A DNA stretch of 64,000 bases from assembly GCF_025847275.1 (NCBI RefSeq), contig NZ_JAOZEV010000013.1, positions 62,001-126,000 on the forward strand, in the 5' to 3' direction. The stretch comes from Flavobacterium frigoritolerans. GTDB lineage: Bacteria > Bacteroidota > Bacteroidia > Flavobacteriales > Flavobacteriaceae. The notes beneath the pieces are model-generated. The model was not told the DNA's origin and ran no database searches. It worked only from the letters and a program-made list of their open reading frames with translations. Shown here piece by piece: positions 42,963-50,373 of this stretch; positions within the stretch are counted from its first letter, which is position 1, and each line of letters begins with the position of its first letter. The position numbers were made by a program, and so were the translations under genes.

Positions 42963-43343
42963 ATGAGTTTAGAGCTTGATAATTTTTATCTAAAAAAAGA
43001 AGAACCAAACAAAGGTTGCTTACTTGCATTACGAGATATTATTCTTTCACAAGACTCAGAAATTACTCATACATTAAAATATGGCATGCCTTTCTTCTGT
43101 TATAAAGGAAAGATGTTTTGCTATTTGTGGGTTCATAAAACAAATAACAAACCCTACCTTGGCATCGTCGAGGGAAAACACTTTGATAATCCTGAGTTAC
43201 TATCCGAAAAACGCTCGCGGATGAAAACAATGCTATTTGACCCAGACAAAGATTTACCAATTGATACCATCAAAGGAATTATTGAAAAAGCAATTGGTCT
43301 TTACAAAACTGGAGTAATCAAAATAATAAAGAAAGGAAAATAG
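42963..43343 (+). CDS. DUF1801 family protein
   Basis: 126 residues of the YdhG/DUF1801 fold. Opening FYLKKEEPNKGCLLALRDII, the family core THTLKYGMPFFCYKGKMFCY, then LGIVEGKHFDNPELLSEKRS and MKTMLFDPDKDLPIDTIKGI. These proteins are small, cytosolic and of unknown function (structurally like frataxin-fold/steroidogenic-like domains). It leads a close trio with the tautomerase (18 nt) and the unknown gene at 43776 (15 nt). Confidence 0.82.
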   Translation: MSLELDNFYLKKEEPNKGCLLALRDIILSQDSEITHTLKYGMPFFCYKGKMFCYLWVHKTNNKPYLGIVEGKHFDNPELLSEKRSRMKTMLFDPDKDLPIDTIKGIIEKAIGLYKTGVIKIIKKGK

Positions 43344-43361
43344 TAACGCTAAAAATTAGTT

Positions 43362-43760
43362 ATGCCATTTGTTAGAATAAGTTTGCCGAAAAAATTATCG
43401 CAAGAAACCAAAGAAAACATTTCGATTTCGATACACGAATCTTTAATTCAGGAATTCAACATTCCAGAAGATGATTATTTTCATGTAATAGAAGAATTAG
43501 AAACTACACAAATTAAGTTCCCAAAAAGCTACCTTGGCATTACCCATTCGGAAAACATTATTTACGTTCAGATAACAGCTGGACAAGGAAGAACAAAAGA
43601 GCAAAAAACAAAACTATATGCTCAGATTGCAACTAGAATTTCAAGTACAACCGAAATCCTAAAAAATGACATTATCATAATTCTATTGGAGAATAATGGT
43701 AGCGAAAATTGGTCTTTTGGAAATGGGGAAATTCAAGAACCGAAACATTTAAAACAATAA
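43362..43760 (+). CDS. Tautomerase family protein
   Basis: 132 residues. Pro directly after the start Met (MPFVRISLPKKLSQETKENI) is the catalytic base in 4-oxalocrotonate tautomerase relatives. The two-subdomain length (IYVQITAGQGRTKEQKTKLY forms the second beta-alpha-beta unit) and the Asn-rich tail GSENWSFGNGEIQEP match the YusQ-like tautomerases. Substrate unknown. Confidence 0.82.
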   Translation: MPFVRISLPKKLSQETKENISISIHESLIQEFNIPEDDYFHVIEELETTQIKFPKSYLGITHSENIIYVQITAGQGRTKEQKTKLYAQIATRISSTTEILKNDIIIILLENNGSENWSFGNGEIQEPKHLKQ

Positions 43761-43775
43761 GTAACAAGCAACATA

Positions 43776-44285
43776 ATGGACAATTATCTAAGACAATTAA
43801 TATCAATCGAATTTGAAGACAGAAAAGAAATCTTTACTGGATTTCTTATTGATTATACCGACGATTGGATTTTAATCAAAAATAATCCCGTTGACTTTAT
43901 AATTGATGGTTACGTAATTTTAAAAAACAAAAACATAAAGTCAATAACACGAGATAGCGATAATGCATTTACAGAAAGTGTAATCAGACTGAAAGGATTG
44001 AAAACCAACTCAGACGAAATAATTCCGTTAAGAGATTTATCTTCTATACTTACCTTTATAACAAACAAATATGAAATTTTCCAGATTGCAAAAAAATCGG
44101 AGAAAGCTGTTTATCTCGGTAAGTTGATAAAACTGGATGAAGAAGAATTGGTTATCGATTTTCTGGAAACACGAGGGAAATTTGGAGGCGAGCTAAGTTT
44201 TAATCCAAACAAAATAAGAGTAATAGAGTTTGATACTGATTATATCAATTCGTTAAAGCTTCTTGTTAATGAAGGAAGAAAATAG
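43776..44285 (+). CDS. Unknown protein with two similar beta-rich halves
   Basis: 169 residues, no family recognised. The first half (IFTGFLIDYTDDWILIKNNP then GYVILKNKNIKSITRD) and the second (AVYLGKLIKLDEEELVIDFL then LSFNPNKIRVIEFDTDYINS) share the order 'modification-loop-strand-strand' and a final acidic turn. This hints at a duplicated small barrel (Sm/SH3-like). Cytoplasmic. It lies 15 nt behind the tautomerase. Confidence 0.6.
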   Translation: MDNYLRQLISIEFEDRKEIFTGFLIDYTDDWILIKNNPVDFIIDGYVILKNKNIKSITRDSDNAFTESVIRLKGLKTNSDEIIPLRDLSSILTFITNKYEIFQIAKKSEKAVYLGKLIKLDEEELVIDFLETRGKFGGELSFNPNKIRVIEFDTDYINSLKLLVNEGRK

Positions 44286-44328
44286 AACTTTAACTTAAGT
44301 TTTAAAACCTATTGAAATTAATCAGATC

Positions 44329-44859
44329 ATGAAAATTACTATACGACAAGAAAATAAAGATGATTACCCAAAAGTTTTCGAAATCATCGAAGAAGCATTT
44401 AAAAATGAAGAATACAGCGATCATAAAGAACAATTTCTAGTTGAAAAACTAAGAAAATCGAATGCATTTATTCCTGAATTATCCCTTGTTGCCGAAGTCG
44501 ACAATGAAATAGTAGGGCATATTTTGTTGACCAAATTACAAATCGAAAACAAAGACCAAGTATTTGATTCACTTGCTTTAGCTCCTGTTTCGGTAAAACC
44601 AGAATTTCAGGGAAAGGGAATTGGTGCAAAACTGATTCTAGAAAGTCATGCTATCGCAAAAAAACTAGGTTACAAATCGATAATTCTTTTGGGTCATGAA
44701 AACTATTATCCTAGATTTGGGTACGAACTTACTAGCAAATACAATATCGAAATGCCGTTTGATGTTCCTACAGAAAACTGTATGGTAATTTCGTTAACCG
44801 AAAATGGATTAGATGGTGTAAGCGGAAAAGTAAAATATCCAGCAGCATTCATGGAGTAA
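44329..44859 (+). CDS. GNAT family N-acetyltransferase (YhbS-like)
   Basis: 176 residues. IVGHILLTKLQIEN, LALAPVSVKPEFQGKGIGAK with LILESHAIAKKLGYKSIILL, and GHENYYPRFGYEL are the YhbS-type acetyltransferase signatures. Probably acts on a small amine or antibiotic-like molecule, substrate unknown. Short gap to the unknown gene upstream. Confidence 0.88.
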   Translation: MKITIRQENKDDYPKVFEIIEEAFKNEEYSDHKEQFLVEKLRKSNAFIPELSLVAEVDNEIVGHILLTKLQIENKDQVFDSLALAPVSVKPEFQGKGIGAKLILESHAIAKKLGYKSIILLGHENYYPRFGYELTSKYNIEMPFDVPTENCMVISLTENGLDGVSGKVKYPAAFME

Positions 44860-45144
44860 AATAGTACTAGAATGAATTTATATAAACTGAAGATAAGCAT
44901 TCCATAAGAGCAACCGTTTGAAATCATAATCGAATTTCCAATTGATATTCTCTCTGAATATAATGTGCATTATCAATAATTCTTTAAACAGAACACAAAA
45001 TACAACAATTCAAAAAAATCATCTTAACCATATAAAAATGTAAGTAAATATAAGCAGGACTAATCAGAGTAAAACTTAAATGATCTTATATCACTTAAAT
45101 GGTACAGTTTTTTGGTTACAATAGTAAATTTAAACTCAAATAAA

Positions 45145-45936
45145 ATGACAAAACATACAAATCCAAATCAGATAGATTCAGACAATTTTGTTTTACAAGA
45201 TTATTTGGACAGAATTCATTTTGTTGGCGATATTAAATCAAATATCAAAAGCATTGGTAAATTAATGCAATGTCAGCTGTTTTCCATTCCTTTCGAAGAC
45301 TTAGATGTTCAGGCTGGGAAAACAATTTTATTAGCAGGAAACGATATTGTCGATAAACTCATAACCCGTAAACGCGGCGGATATTGTTATGAAGTTAACG
45401 GTTTATTTGCTCTAGTGCTTCAAAAAATGGATATCCCGTATCGTTTTGTTGCTGCTCGCCCATTGGTAACCCCAGTTGAAAATCCTAAAACGCACATAGC
45501 AATTATTGTAACCGTTGAATCAGAAGAATATTTGGTCGATTTAGGCTTTGGTGGCAACGGGATAAGAGAACCATTAAAACTAAATGATACTACCGCTGTG
45601 CAACAAGGCACTGAAACTTTTGCTTTGGTAAAGTCAGAAAACGGAAGTTTCATATTGCAAACTTTATTGCATAACGAATGGAAAGATTTATATTCATTTG
45701 ATTTATCACATCAAGAATGGATTGATTTTAAACCTGCCAATCATTATAACTCAACACATCCAGATTCTTTTTTTACGCAAAATCTTGTTGTGGTTTTACA
45801 AAATCCATTGGGAAAAAAGATACTTTTTAAAAACTCATTTAAATCTATTGAAAACGGAAAAGCTCAAAGTTATACTTTCGAGCCTGAACAACTTGATGGT
45901 ATTTTAGCAACTGAATTTAACTTAAAAAAAGCGTAG
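45145..45936 (+). CDS. Arylamine N-acetyltransferase
   Basis: 263 residues of the NAT family. The catalytic triad is visible: C81 in RKRGGYCYEVNG, H117 in KTHIAIIV and D132 in YLVDLGFGGNG. Early motif FSIPFEDLDVQAGK is also typical. It transfers acetyl from acetyl-CoA to aromatic amines or hydrazines. The ATG at 45145 is chosen over an upstream TTG because the family N-terminus fits. The 285 nt before it have no clear feature. Confidence 0.92.
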   Translation: MTKHTNPNQIDSDNFVLQDYLDRIHFVGDIKSNIKSIGKLMQCQLFSIPFEDLDVQAGKTILLAGNDIVDKLITRKRGGYCYEVNGLFALVLQKMDIPYRFVAARPLVTPVENPKTHIAIIVTVESEEYLVDLGFGGNGIREPLKLNDTTAVQQGTETFALVKSENGSFILQTLLHNEWKDLYSFDLSHQEWIDFKPANHYNSTHPDSFFTQNLVVVLQNPLGKKILFKNSFKSIENGKAQSYTFEPEQLDGILATEFNLKKA

Positions 45937-46012
45937 TGATTACTATGTAAAGGCTACATCTTCTGTTTTTAAAGTAGAAAAAAGGCAAAAACCATAATCC
46001 AAAAAATATACT

Positions 46013-46020
46013 TAATTTTG
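46013..46020 (+). promoter_or_regulatory. -7 box left over from a truncated gene
   Basis: TAATTTTG fits TAnnTTTG, 57 nt before the ATG of the isochorismatase remnant, so the gene may still be transcribed into the repeat. Confidence 0.45.
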
Positions 46021-46077
46021 TAAAATGTCAGTTCATAACAACTCAAGACCAAAAGAAATAGATTAAAAAACAATGTT

Positions 46078-46137
46078 ATGAAGTTAACATCCGAAGAATT
46101 ACTAGTAATTATTGATCCTCAAAAAGATTTTTCTTGA
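46078..46137 (+). pseudogene. First 19 codons of an isochorismatase/nicotinamidase-type hydrolase
   Basis: The frame reads MKLTSEELLVIIDPQKDFS and stops. ALLVIDPQNDF is the N-terminal signature of cysteine hydrolases such as nicotinamidase, with the Asp of IDPQ being catalytic. The frame runs directly into sequence (TTTTTCTTGAATCA...) that also occurs inside the dispersed element at 48310-48325, so the rest was replaced or deleted at the repeat boundary. Confidence 0.65.
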
Positions 46138-46199
46138 ATCATCTTTGATTATCAATTCCACTCCGATGGCTATCAAAACTATGTCTCTATGTGTTAAAT
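46128..46199. repeat. Dispersed inverted-repeat element (family 1, truncated copy C)
   Basis: TTTTTCTTGAATCATCTTTG, TATCAATTC, a decayed CCGATGGCTATC palindrome and the right end CTATGTCTCTATGTGTTAAA. The left end is missing. The following bases (ACCCGAGC, GAAGTAATTGCACCC) resemble the flank of the tandem array at 21571-21990. Confidence 0.7.
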
Positions 46200-46272
46200 A
46201 CTATTTTTACGACCCGAGCTAATCGAACAGACGAAGTAATTGCACCCAACGAGTTAATATAATTACAAAACC

Positions 46273-47100
46273 ATGCAAGTTTTACCTCCAAAGGAATTAT
46301 CGCCATATATCAAACATTATCTTTTTTTAGAAAATAAAGGTAATGATACTCAGAAACTCCGTTTGTTTTCTGATGGTAATACTGGCGTTGTGTTCTCTTT
46401 AAAAAGTAAACTCATTTCTGGTTTTAGCAATTATGAAGCACAAAATTACTTGCCAAGTTCATTTTTGTACGGACAACTAAATGGTTTTAAAGACATTTAT
46501 TCGGGCAGCGAAATGTCGATTGTTATTGTGGTTTTCCAACCTAACGGAATCAATCAATTACTAGGAATCACCAGTAGTGAGCTGCGTGATACGATAATCA
46601 CTATCGATGATATATTTGGTTTAGAAGGAATTGAACTTCAGGAAAAATTATCCGAGCAATCGACTATTCAGGAAAGATTGAATCTTTTAAATCATTTTTT
46701 TAAAACGCTTGAAGCGAAAAAACCTATATCAAACCAATTGATAGCTGCTGCTTCATTGGATTTTATTATCAAAACCAAAGGACAGTTTTCGCTCAAACAA
46801 TTAGTTGATTATACGGGTTATACCGAAAGGCATATCGAAAGAAAATTCACAGAATGCGTTGGATTGAATCCAAAGAAATTCGGCAATATTGTAAAGATTC
46901 ATGGCTTTTTAAAACTACTCAAGAACAAATCAGAAGATACCAATCTCACCACGATTTCTTATGACGCAGGATTCTCAGATCAATCTCATCTTATACGAGA
47001 ATTTAAAAAACATACCGGAATGACTCCCAAAGAATATTTGTATAATGCAGGAAAACTAACCAATAACTTTATAGAAACTGTTCCTGCTAAAAATCCATAG
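46273..47100 (+). CDS. AraC family transcriptional regulator
   Basis: 275 residues. The N-terminal ligand/DUF6597-type domain (QVLPPKELSPYIKHYLFLE) is followed by a C-terminal double HTH: FSLKQLVDYTGYTERHIERK, FTECVGLNPKKFGNI, TTISYDAGFSDQSHLIREF and KKHTGMTPKEYL. The target is unknown. The nitrilase gene starts 134 nt downstream with its own promoter, so it is a candidate but not a certain target. Confidence 0.9.
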   Translation: MQVLPPKELSPYIKHYLFLENKGNDTQKLRLFSDGNTGVVFSLKSKLISGFSNYEAQNYLPSSFLYGQLNGFKDIYSGSEMSIVIVVFQPNGINQLLGITSSELRDTIITIDDIFGLEGIELQEKLSEQSTIQERLNLLNHFFKTLEAKKPISNQLIAAASLDFIIKTKGQFSLKQLVDYTGYTERHIERKFTECVGLNPKKFGNIVKIHGFLKLLKNKSEDTNLTTISYDAGFSDQSHLIREFKKHTGMTPKEYLYNAGKLTNNFIETVPAKNP

Positions 47101-47184
47101 ACCACTTTGCGTAAACCTTTGCGCCCTTTGCGGTTAATTTTTTTTCCACAGATTTCACAGATTAAAATGTCGGTTTTATACAAT

Positions 47185-47212
47185 TTGTAAATTATTGACA
47201 ACGCTATTTTTG
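47185..47212 (+). promoter_or_regulatory. Promoter of the nitrilase gene
   Basis: TTG (47185-47187), 17 bp, then TATTTTTG (47205-47212), 22 nt before the ATG. A full consensus match. Confidence 0.6.
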
Positions 47213-47234
47213 TCTAAAATTAATAGCGTACCAT

Positions 47235-48200
47235 ATGAAAAATCTAAAAATAGCCACAGCTCAATTCGAGAATAAAAGCGGCGATAAAAACTACAATTTA
47301 TCTGTAATCGAGAAACTTTCTCAAAAAGCATCTGGTGAAGGTTGCGATGTAATTGCGTTTCACGAATGCTCTATAACCGGATATACATTTGCAAGGCATT
47401 TATCAAAAGAACAAATGCTAAACTTGGCAGAAGTTATTCCGAATGGAGAAAGCGTCTTAAAACTTACCGAAATAGCCAAAAAGAACAACATAGTTATATT
47501 GGCAGGACTTTTTGAAAAAGATGACAATGATAATTTATTCAAAGCCTACGTTTGCGTAGATAAAAATGGTTTGGTTGCCAAATACCGAAAACTACATCCG
47601 TTTATAAATCCTTATCTAACACCCGGAGATCGTTATTGCATTTTTGAAATCAAAGGTTGGAAATGCGGAATCTTAATTTGCTACGACAACAACATTATCG
47701 AAAACGTACGTGCGACTACACTTTTGGGTGCTGACATTATTTTTATGCCTCACGTAACCATGTGTACCCCTTCTACCCGACCTGGCGCAGGTTTCGTTGC
47801 ACCTCAGCTTTGGCAGAATCGTGAAGCCGACCCAACTTCGTTACGATTGGAATTTGACGGAATGAAAGGACGCGATTGGTTAATGAAATGGCTGCCAGCA
47901 AGAGCATATGACAATGCTATTTATGCTGTTTTCTCCAACCCAATTGGTATGGACGATGACCAGTTAAAAAATGGCTGCTCTATGATTATCGATCCTTTTG
48001 GAGATGTAATTGCCGAATGCCGTTCTTTTGATGACTCATTTGCAACAGCAATACTAACCCCCGAAAAATGCATTCAGGCAGGAGGAAATCGTTACATAAA
48101 AGCTAGAAGACCAGAATTATACCGTGATATTATTGGGCAAGAACATAAATCGGAACAAAATGTAGTTTGGTTAAATACGGATGAAAAAAAACAAAACTAA
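47235..48200 (+). CDS. Carbon-nitrogen hydrolase (nitrilase superfamily)
   Basis: 321 residues. The catalytic triad is intact: E44 in IAFHECSITGY, K119 in KYRKLHPF and C149 in CGILICYDN. The final part RYIKARRPELYRDI is common to aliphatic amidase/N-carbamoylase-like members. It hydrolyses an amide or carbamoyl compound; the substrate is unknown. The nearby remnant of a nicotinamidase-type gene could point to a former nitrogen-release cluster. Confidence 0.9.
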   Translation: MKNLKIATAQFENKSGDKNYNLSVIEKLSQKASGEGCDVIAFHECSITGYTFARHLSKEQMLNLAEVIPNGESVLKLTEIAKKNNIVILAGLFEKDDNDNLFKAYVCVDKNGLVAKYRKLHPFINPYLTPGDRYCIFEIKGWKCGILICYDNNIIENVRATTLLGADIIFMPHVTMCTPSTRPGAGFVAPQLWQNREADPTSLRLEFDGMKGRDWLMKWLPARAYDNAIYAVFSNPIGMDDDQLKNGCSMIIDPFGDVIAECRSFDDSFATAILTPEKCIQAGGNRYIKARRPELYRDIIGQEHKSEQNVVWLNTDEKKQN

Positions 48201-48221
48201 CCCATTTGGTGTAATTATTTC

Positions 48222-48386
48222 AACACATAGACACATAGTTTAACAAAGCCTAGAAAAGACGTTTCACTTAAAAATAAATCACATAAGGCTATGCGAAAAA
48301 AATATATTTTTCTTGAATCACCTTTGACTATCAATTCTGTGAATCTATCCCGATATGTATGGAAACTATGTCTTTATGTGTTAAAT
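48222..48386. repeat. Dispersed inverted-repeat element (family 1, copy D)
   Basis: The left end TTCAACACATAGACACATAG and the right end CTATGTCTTTATGTGTTAAA are inverted. Inside are CGTTTCACTT, a CATAAGGCTATG palindrome and TTTTTCTTGAATCACCTTTG shared with copy C. It occupies most of the 376-nt gap between two genes. Confidence 0.75.
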
Positions 48387-48533
48387 ATCATTTTTACAAA
48401 TTGCAACCAACTAGTTAAAACTAATCTTTTACAGCCATAAAAGAGTTGCCCCCCACAACAACATAAATCTTCTGTTGAAATAAAAAAGTGGGGCTTGACG
48501 ACCAAATTTCAGCTGTTTTCCGAAAGAAAAATT

Positions 48534-48541
48534 TATCTTTG
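48534..48541 (+). promoter_or_regulatory. -7 box of the GNAT gene at 48577
   Basis: TATCTTTG matches exactly and supports the ATG at 48577 over the TTG at 48547. Confidence 0.5.
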
Positions 48542-48576
48542 AGGAATTGATTAATCTACAGAATAAAAACACTACA

Positions 48577-49083
48577 ATGGAATTTTTTAAAACTACAAAT
48601 GAAGATATTGATGCCGTATTCGATATCTATAATGAAGCCACGTCGTATCAAAAAACAGTCAATAATAAAAGCTGGAGAGGTTTTGAAAAAGCATTAATAG
48701 AGAAAGAAATCGCCGAAGACCGTCACTTTATAATCAAAGATGAAGGGGAAGTTGCCTGTACATTTGTACTTACTTTTAATGATTTGATTATTTGGAAAGA
48801 AGCCAGCGCAGATCCTGCAGTATATCTTCATCGTATTGCTACGAACCCAAAATTCAGAGGTCGTTCTTATGTTACAAAAATCATAGAATGGGTGAAAATA
48901 TATGCCAAAGAAAATGGTAAATCGTACATAAGACTAGACACTCATAGCGGAAACGAGAGAATAAATAAATACTATATGAGCTGTGGTTTTGACTTCAAAG
49001 GCGTTAGCGTTATCGAATGGACAAACGAATTACCAGAACATTACAAAGAAGGTTCTTTTAGCTTGTTTGAGATTAAATTATAA
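48577..49083 (+). CDS. GNAT family N-acetyltransferase
   Basis: 168 residues. LHRIATNPKFRGRSYVTKII then EWVKIYAKENGKSYIRLDTH and the NERINKYYMSCGFDFKG segment are GNAT motifs A and B. The N-terminal TTNEDIDAVFDIYNEATSYQ is the usual start of this clade. Substrate unknown. Third acetyltransferase of the accessory stretch. Confidence 0.88.
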   Translation: MEFFKTTNEDIDAVFDIYNEATSYQKTVNNKSWRGFEKALIEKEIAEDRHFIIKDEGEVACTFVLTFNDLIIWKEASADPAVYLHRIATNPKFRGRSYVTKIIEWVKIYAKENGKSYIRLDTHSGNERINKYYMSCGFDFKGVSVIEWTNELPEHYKEGSFSLFEIKL

Positions 49084-49103
49084 TTCATTGAATGTGATTA
49101 TTT

Positions 49104-49247
49104 TTAACACATAGAAACATAGGTTTTTCACTCTCAAAGAAGGCGTTTCACTTGTTTTAAATACACATAGCTAGCTTTGTGAAAGAAATGTATTTCTTTT
49201 TGCTTTCTTTTTTTTACAAATAAAATCTATCTTTCTATGTGTTAAAT
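49104..49247. repeat. Dispersed inverted-repeat element (family 1, copy E)
   Basis: TTAACACATAGAAACATAGG at the left and CTATCTTTCTATGTGTTAAA at the right form terminal inverted repeats. The interior (GGCGTTTCACTTG, AGAAATGTATTTCTTTT) is the reverse complement of copy B. Confidence 0.8.
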
Positions 49248-49362
49248 GAAATTTTGCGCATTGTACCCAACAGGTTAAATTATATCAATTCAGATTATGA
49301 AAACCGTATCTTACAAAATTGAGGTTTTTTACTAAAATATATTTTCCTTTAAGAATTTTAAA

Positions 49363-49370
49363 TACCTTTG
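49363..49370 (+). promoter_or_regulatory. -7 box placed 4 nt before the XRE start codon
   Basis: TACCTTTG is followed after four bases by the ATG, so transcription should begin at or next to the start codon (leaderless message). Confidence 0.5.
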
Positions 49371-49374
49371 ATAT

Positions 49375-49794
49375 ATGAGCACAGCAATAAAACTAAAACA
49401 TATTGGCAGAAATATTAGCCGAATTAGAGAACTTAAAGGCATGAAACAAGAAGCGTTGGCTTTTGCAATTGGCTTAACTCAACAATCTGTTTCTAATATT
49501 GAAGCAAGCGAAAATGTTGATGAAGAAAAACTTATTGAAGTTGCAAAAGCACTTGGAGTTTCTGTTGAAGCAATTAAAAATTTTACAGAAGAAAACGTGA
49601 TTAATTATTTCAATACTATTTACGATAACGACTTTAGCCACAGTAATGGGGCTATACAATCAAATCATTGCACATTCAATCCATTAGATAAATTGATGGA
49701 AGCTGTAGAAGAAAACAAAAAACTCTATGAACGTTTATTGCAGACTGAAAAAGACAAAAACGAATATTTGGAGAAACTATTAAAAGGCAAATAA
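49375..49794 (+). CDS. XRE family transcriptional regulator
   Basis: 139 residues. HTH at about 8-65: IGRNISRIRELKGMKQEALA then FAIGLTQQSVSNIEASENVD. A middle region (INYFNTIYDNDFSHSNGAIQ) and a C-terminal coiled coil (KLMEAVEENKKLYERLLQTE) follow. This plan is common in Bacteroidota small regulators. The HTH begins so early that the ATG at 49375 must be the start. It ends in a perfect terminator and lies 0.6 kb before the Rhs gene; regulation of Rhs is a guess. Confidence 0.9.
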   Translation: MSTAIKLKHIGRNISRIRELKGMKQEALAFAIGLTQQSVSNIEASENVDEEKLIEVAKALGVSVEAIKNFTEENVINYFNTIYDNDFSHSNGAIQSNHCTFNPLDKLMEAVEENKKLYERLLQTEKDKNEYLEKLLKGK

Positions 49795-49823
49795 ATGTCC
49801 TTTAATAAAATATAATATATTAC

Positions 49824-49858
49824 AAAAAAAGAGATTTCAAATTTGAAATCTCTTTTTT
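49824..49858 (+). terminator. Terminator of the XRE gene
   Basis: AAAAAAGAGATTTCAAA and its complement make a perfect palindrome with A and T runs. Confidence 0.85.
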
Positions 49859-49993
49859 GTTTTAAGATTACAAATGAGAAATGATTTCATGCTTTTGAAC
49901 AATTGATTTGGGATAAATTCTTATTTATTATTTAAAATACAACCTCAAAATCGATTTTCAGTCAAAGTAAATTTTTAAGTAATATATACTAGC

Positions 49994-50031
49994 AAAAAAG
50001 CATTCTTAGAGTCATCCTAAGAATGCTTTTT
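49994..50031. terminator. Second terminator-like hairpin without a gene before it
   Basis: AAAAAAGCATTCTTAG and CTAAGAATGCTTTTT with a 7-nt loop. Only 135 non-coding bases separate it from the previous terminator, so it could end a small RNA or be left from a lost gene. Confidence 0.7.
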
Positions 50032-50373
50032 ATGTTCTTGTCTACTCGGGTCTAATCACAGCAATAGTGGTGCTTTATTTTAGATTTGGATTCCTTTTTT
50101 GATATAAAATCAGGATGCAAATTGGTCACGTTTTTCACATCTTTTTTTAGTCACATTAAAATTTGTTGTTTTTTATTTTAACAAAAAACTTACAAAAACA
50201 CATGCTTAGTCAAACATTTTGTAATATATTTGGTACAATGACTTTCTTCTTGTTTTTCTTTAATAGGTATATAACTAGTTTTAAATGAGATTGTTAAAAC
50301 AAAATAACAATCATTTTTACGAACACTAAAAAAGAAATATGAGAAGAATCTCAATTAACCAAACCTATTAACT
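50032..50373. other. Long leader region of the Rhs gene
   Basis: AT-rich and non-coding. TATATTTG at 50225-50232 fits the -7 consensus, without a clear -33, and would give a 5' leader of about 135 nt for the Rhs transcript. No repeat was seen here. Confidence 0.45.

Noticed and set aside
44860..45144. Possible gene remnant before the arylamine N-acetyltransferase gene
   Set aside because: All frames are short and I could not match any stretch to a family.
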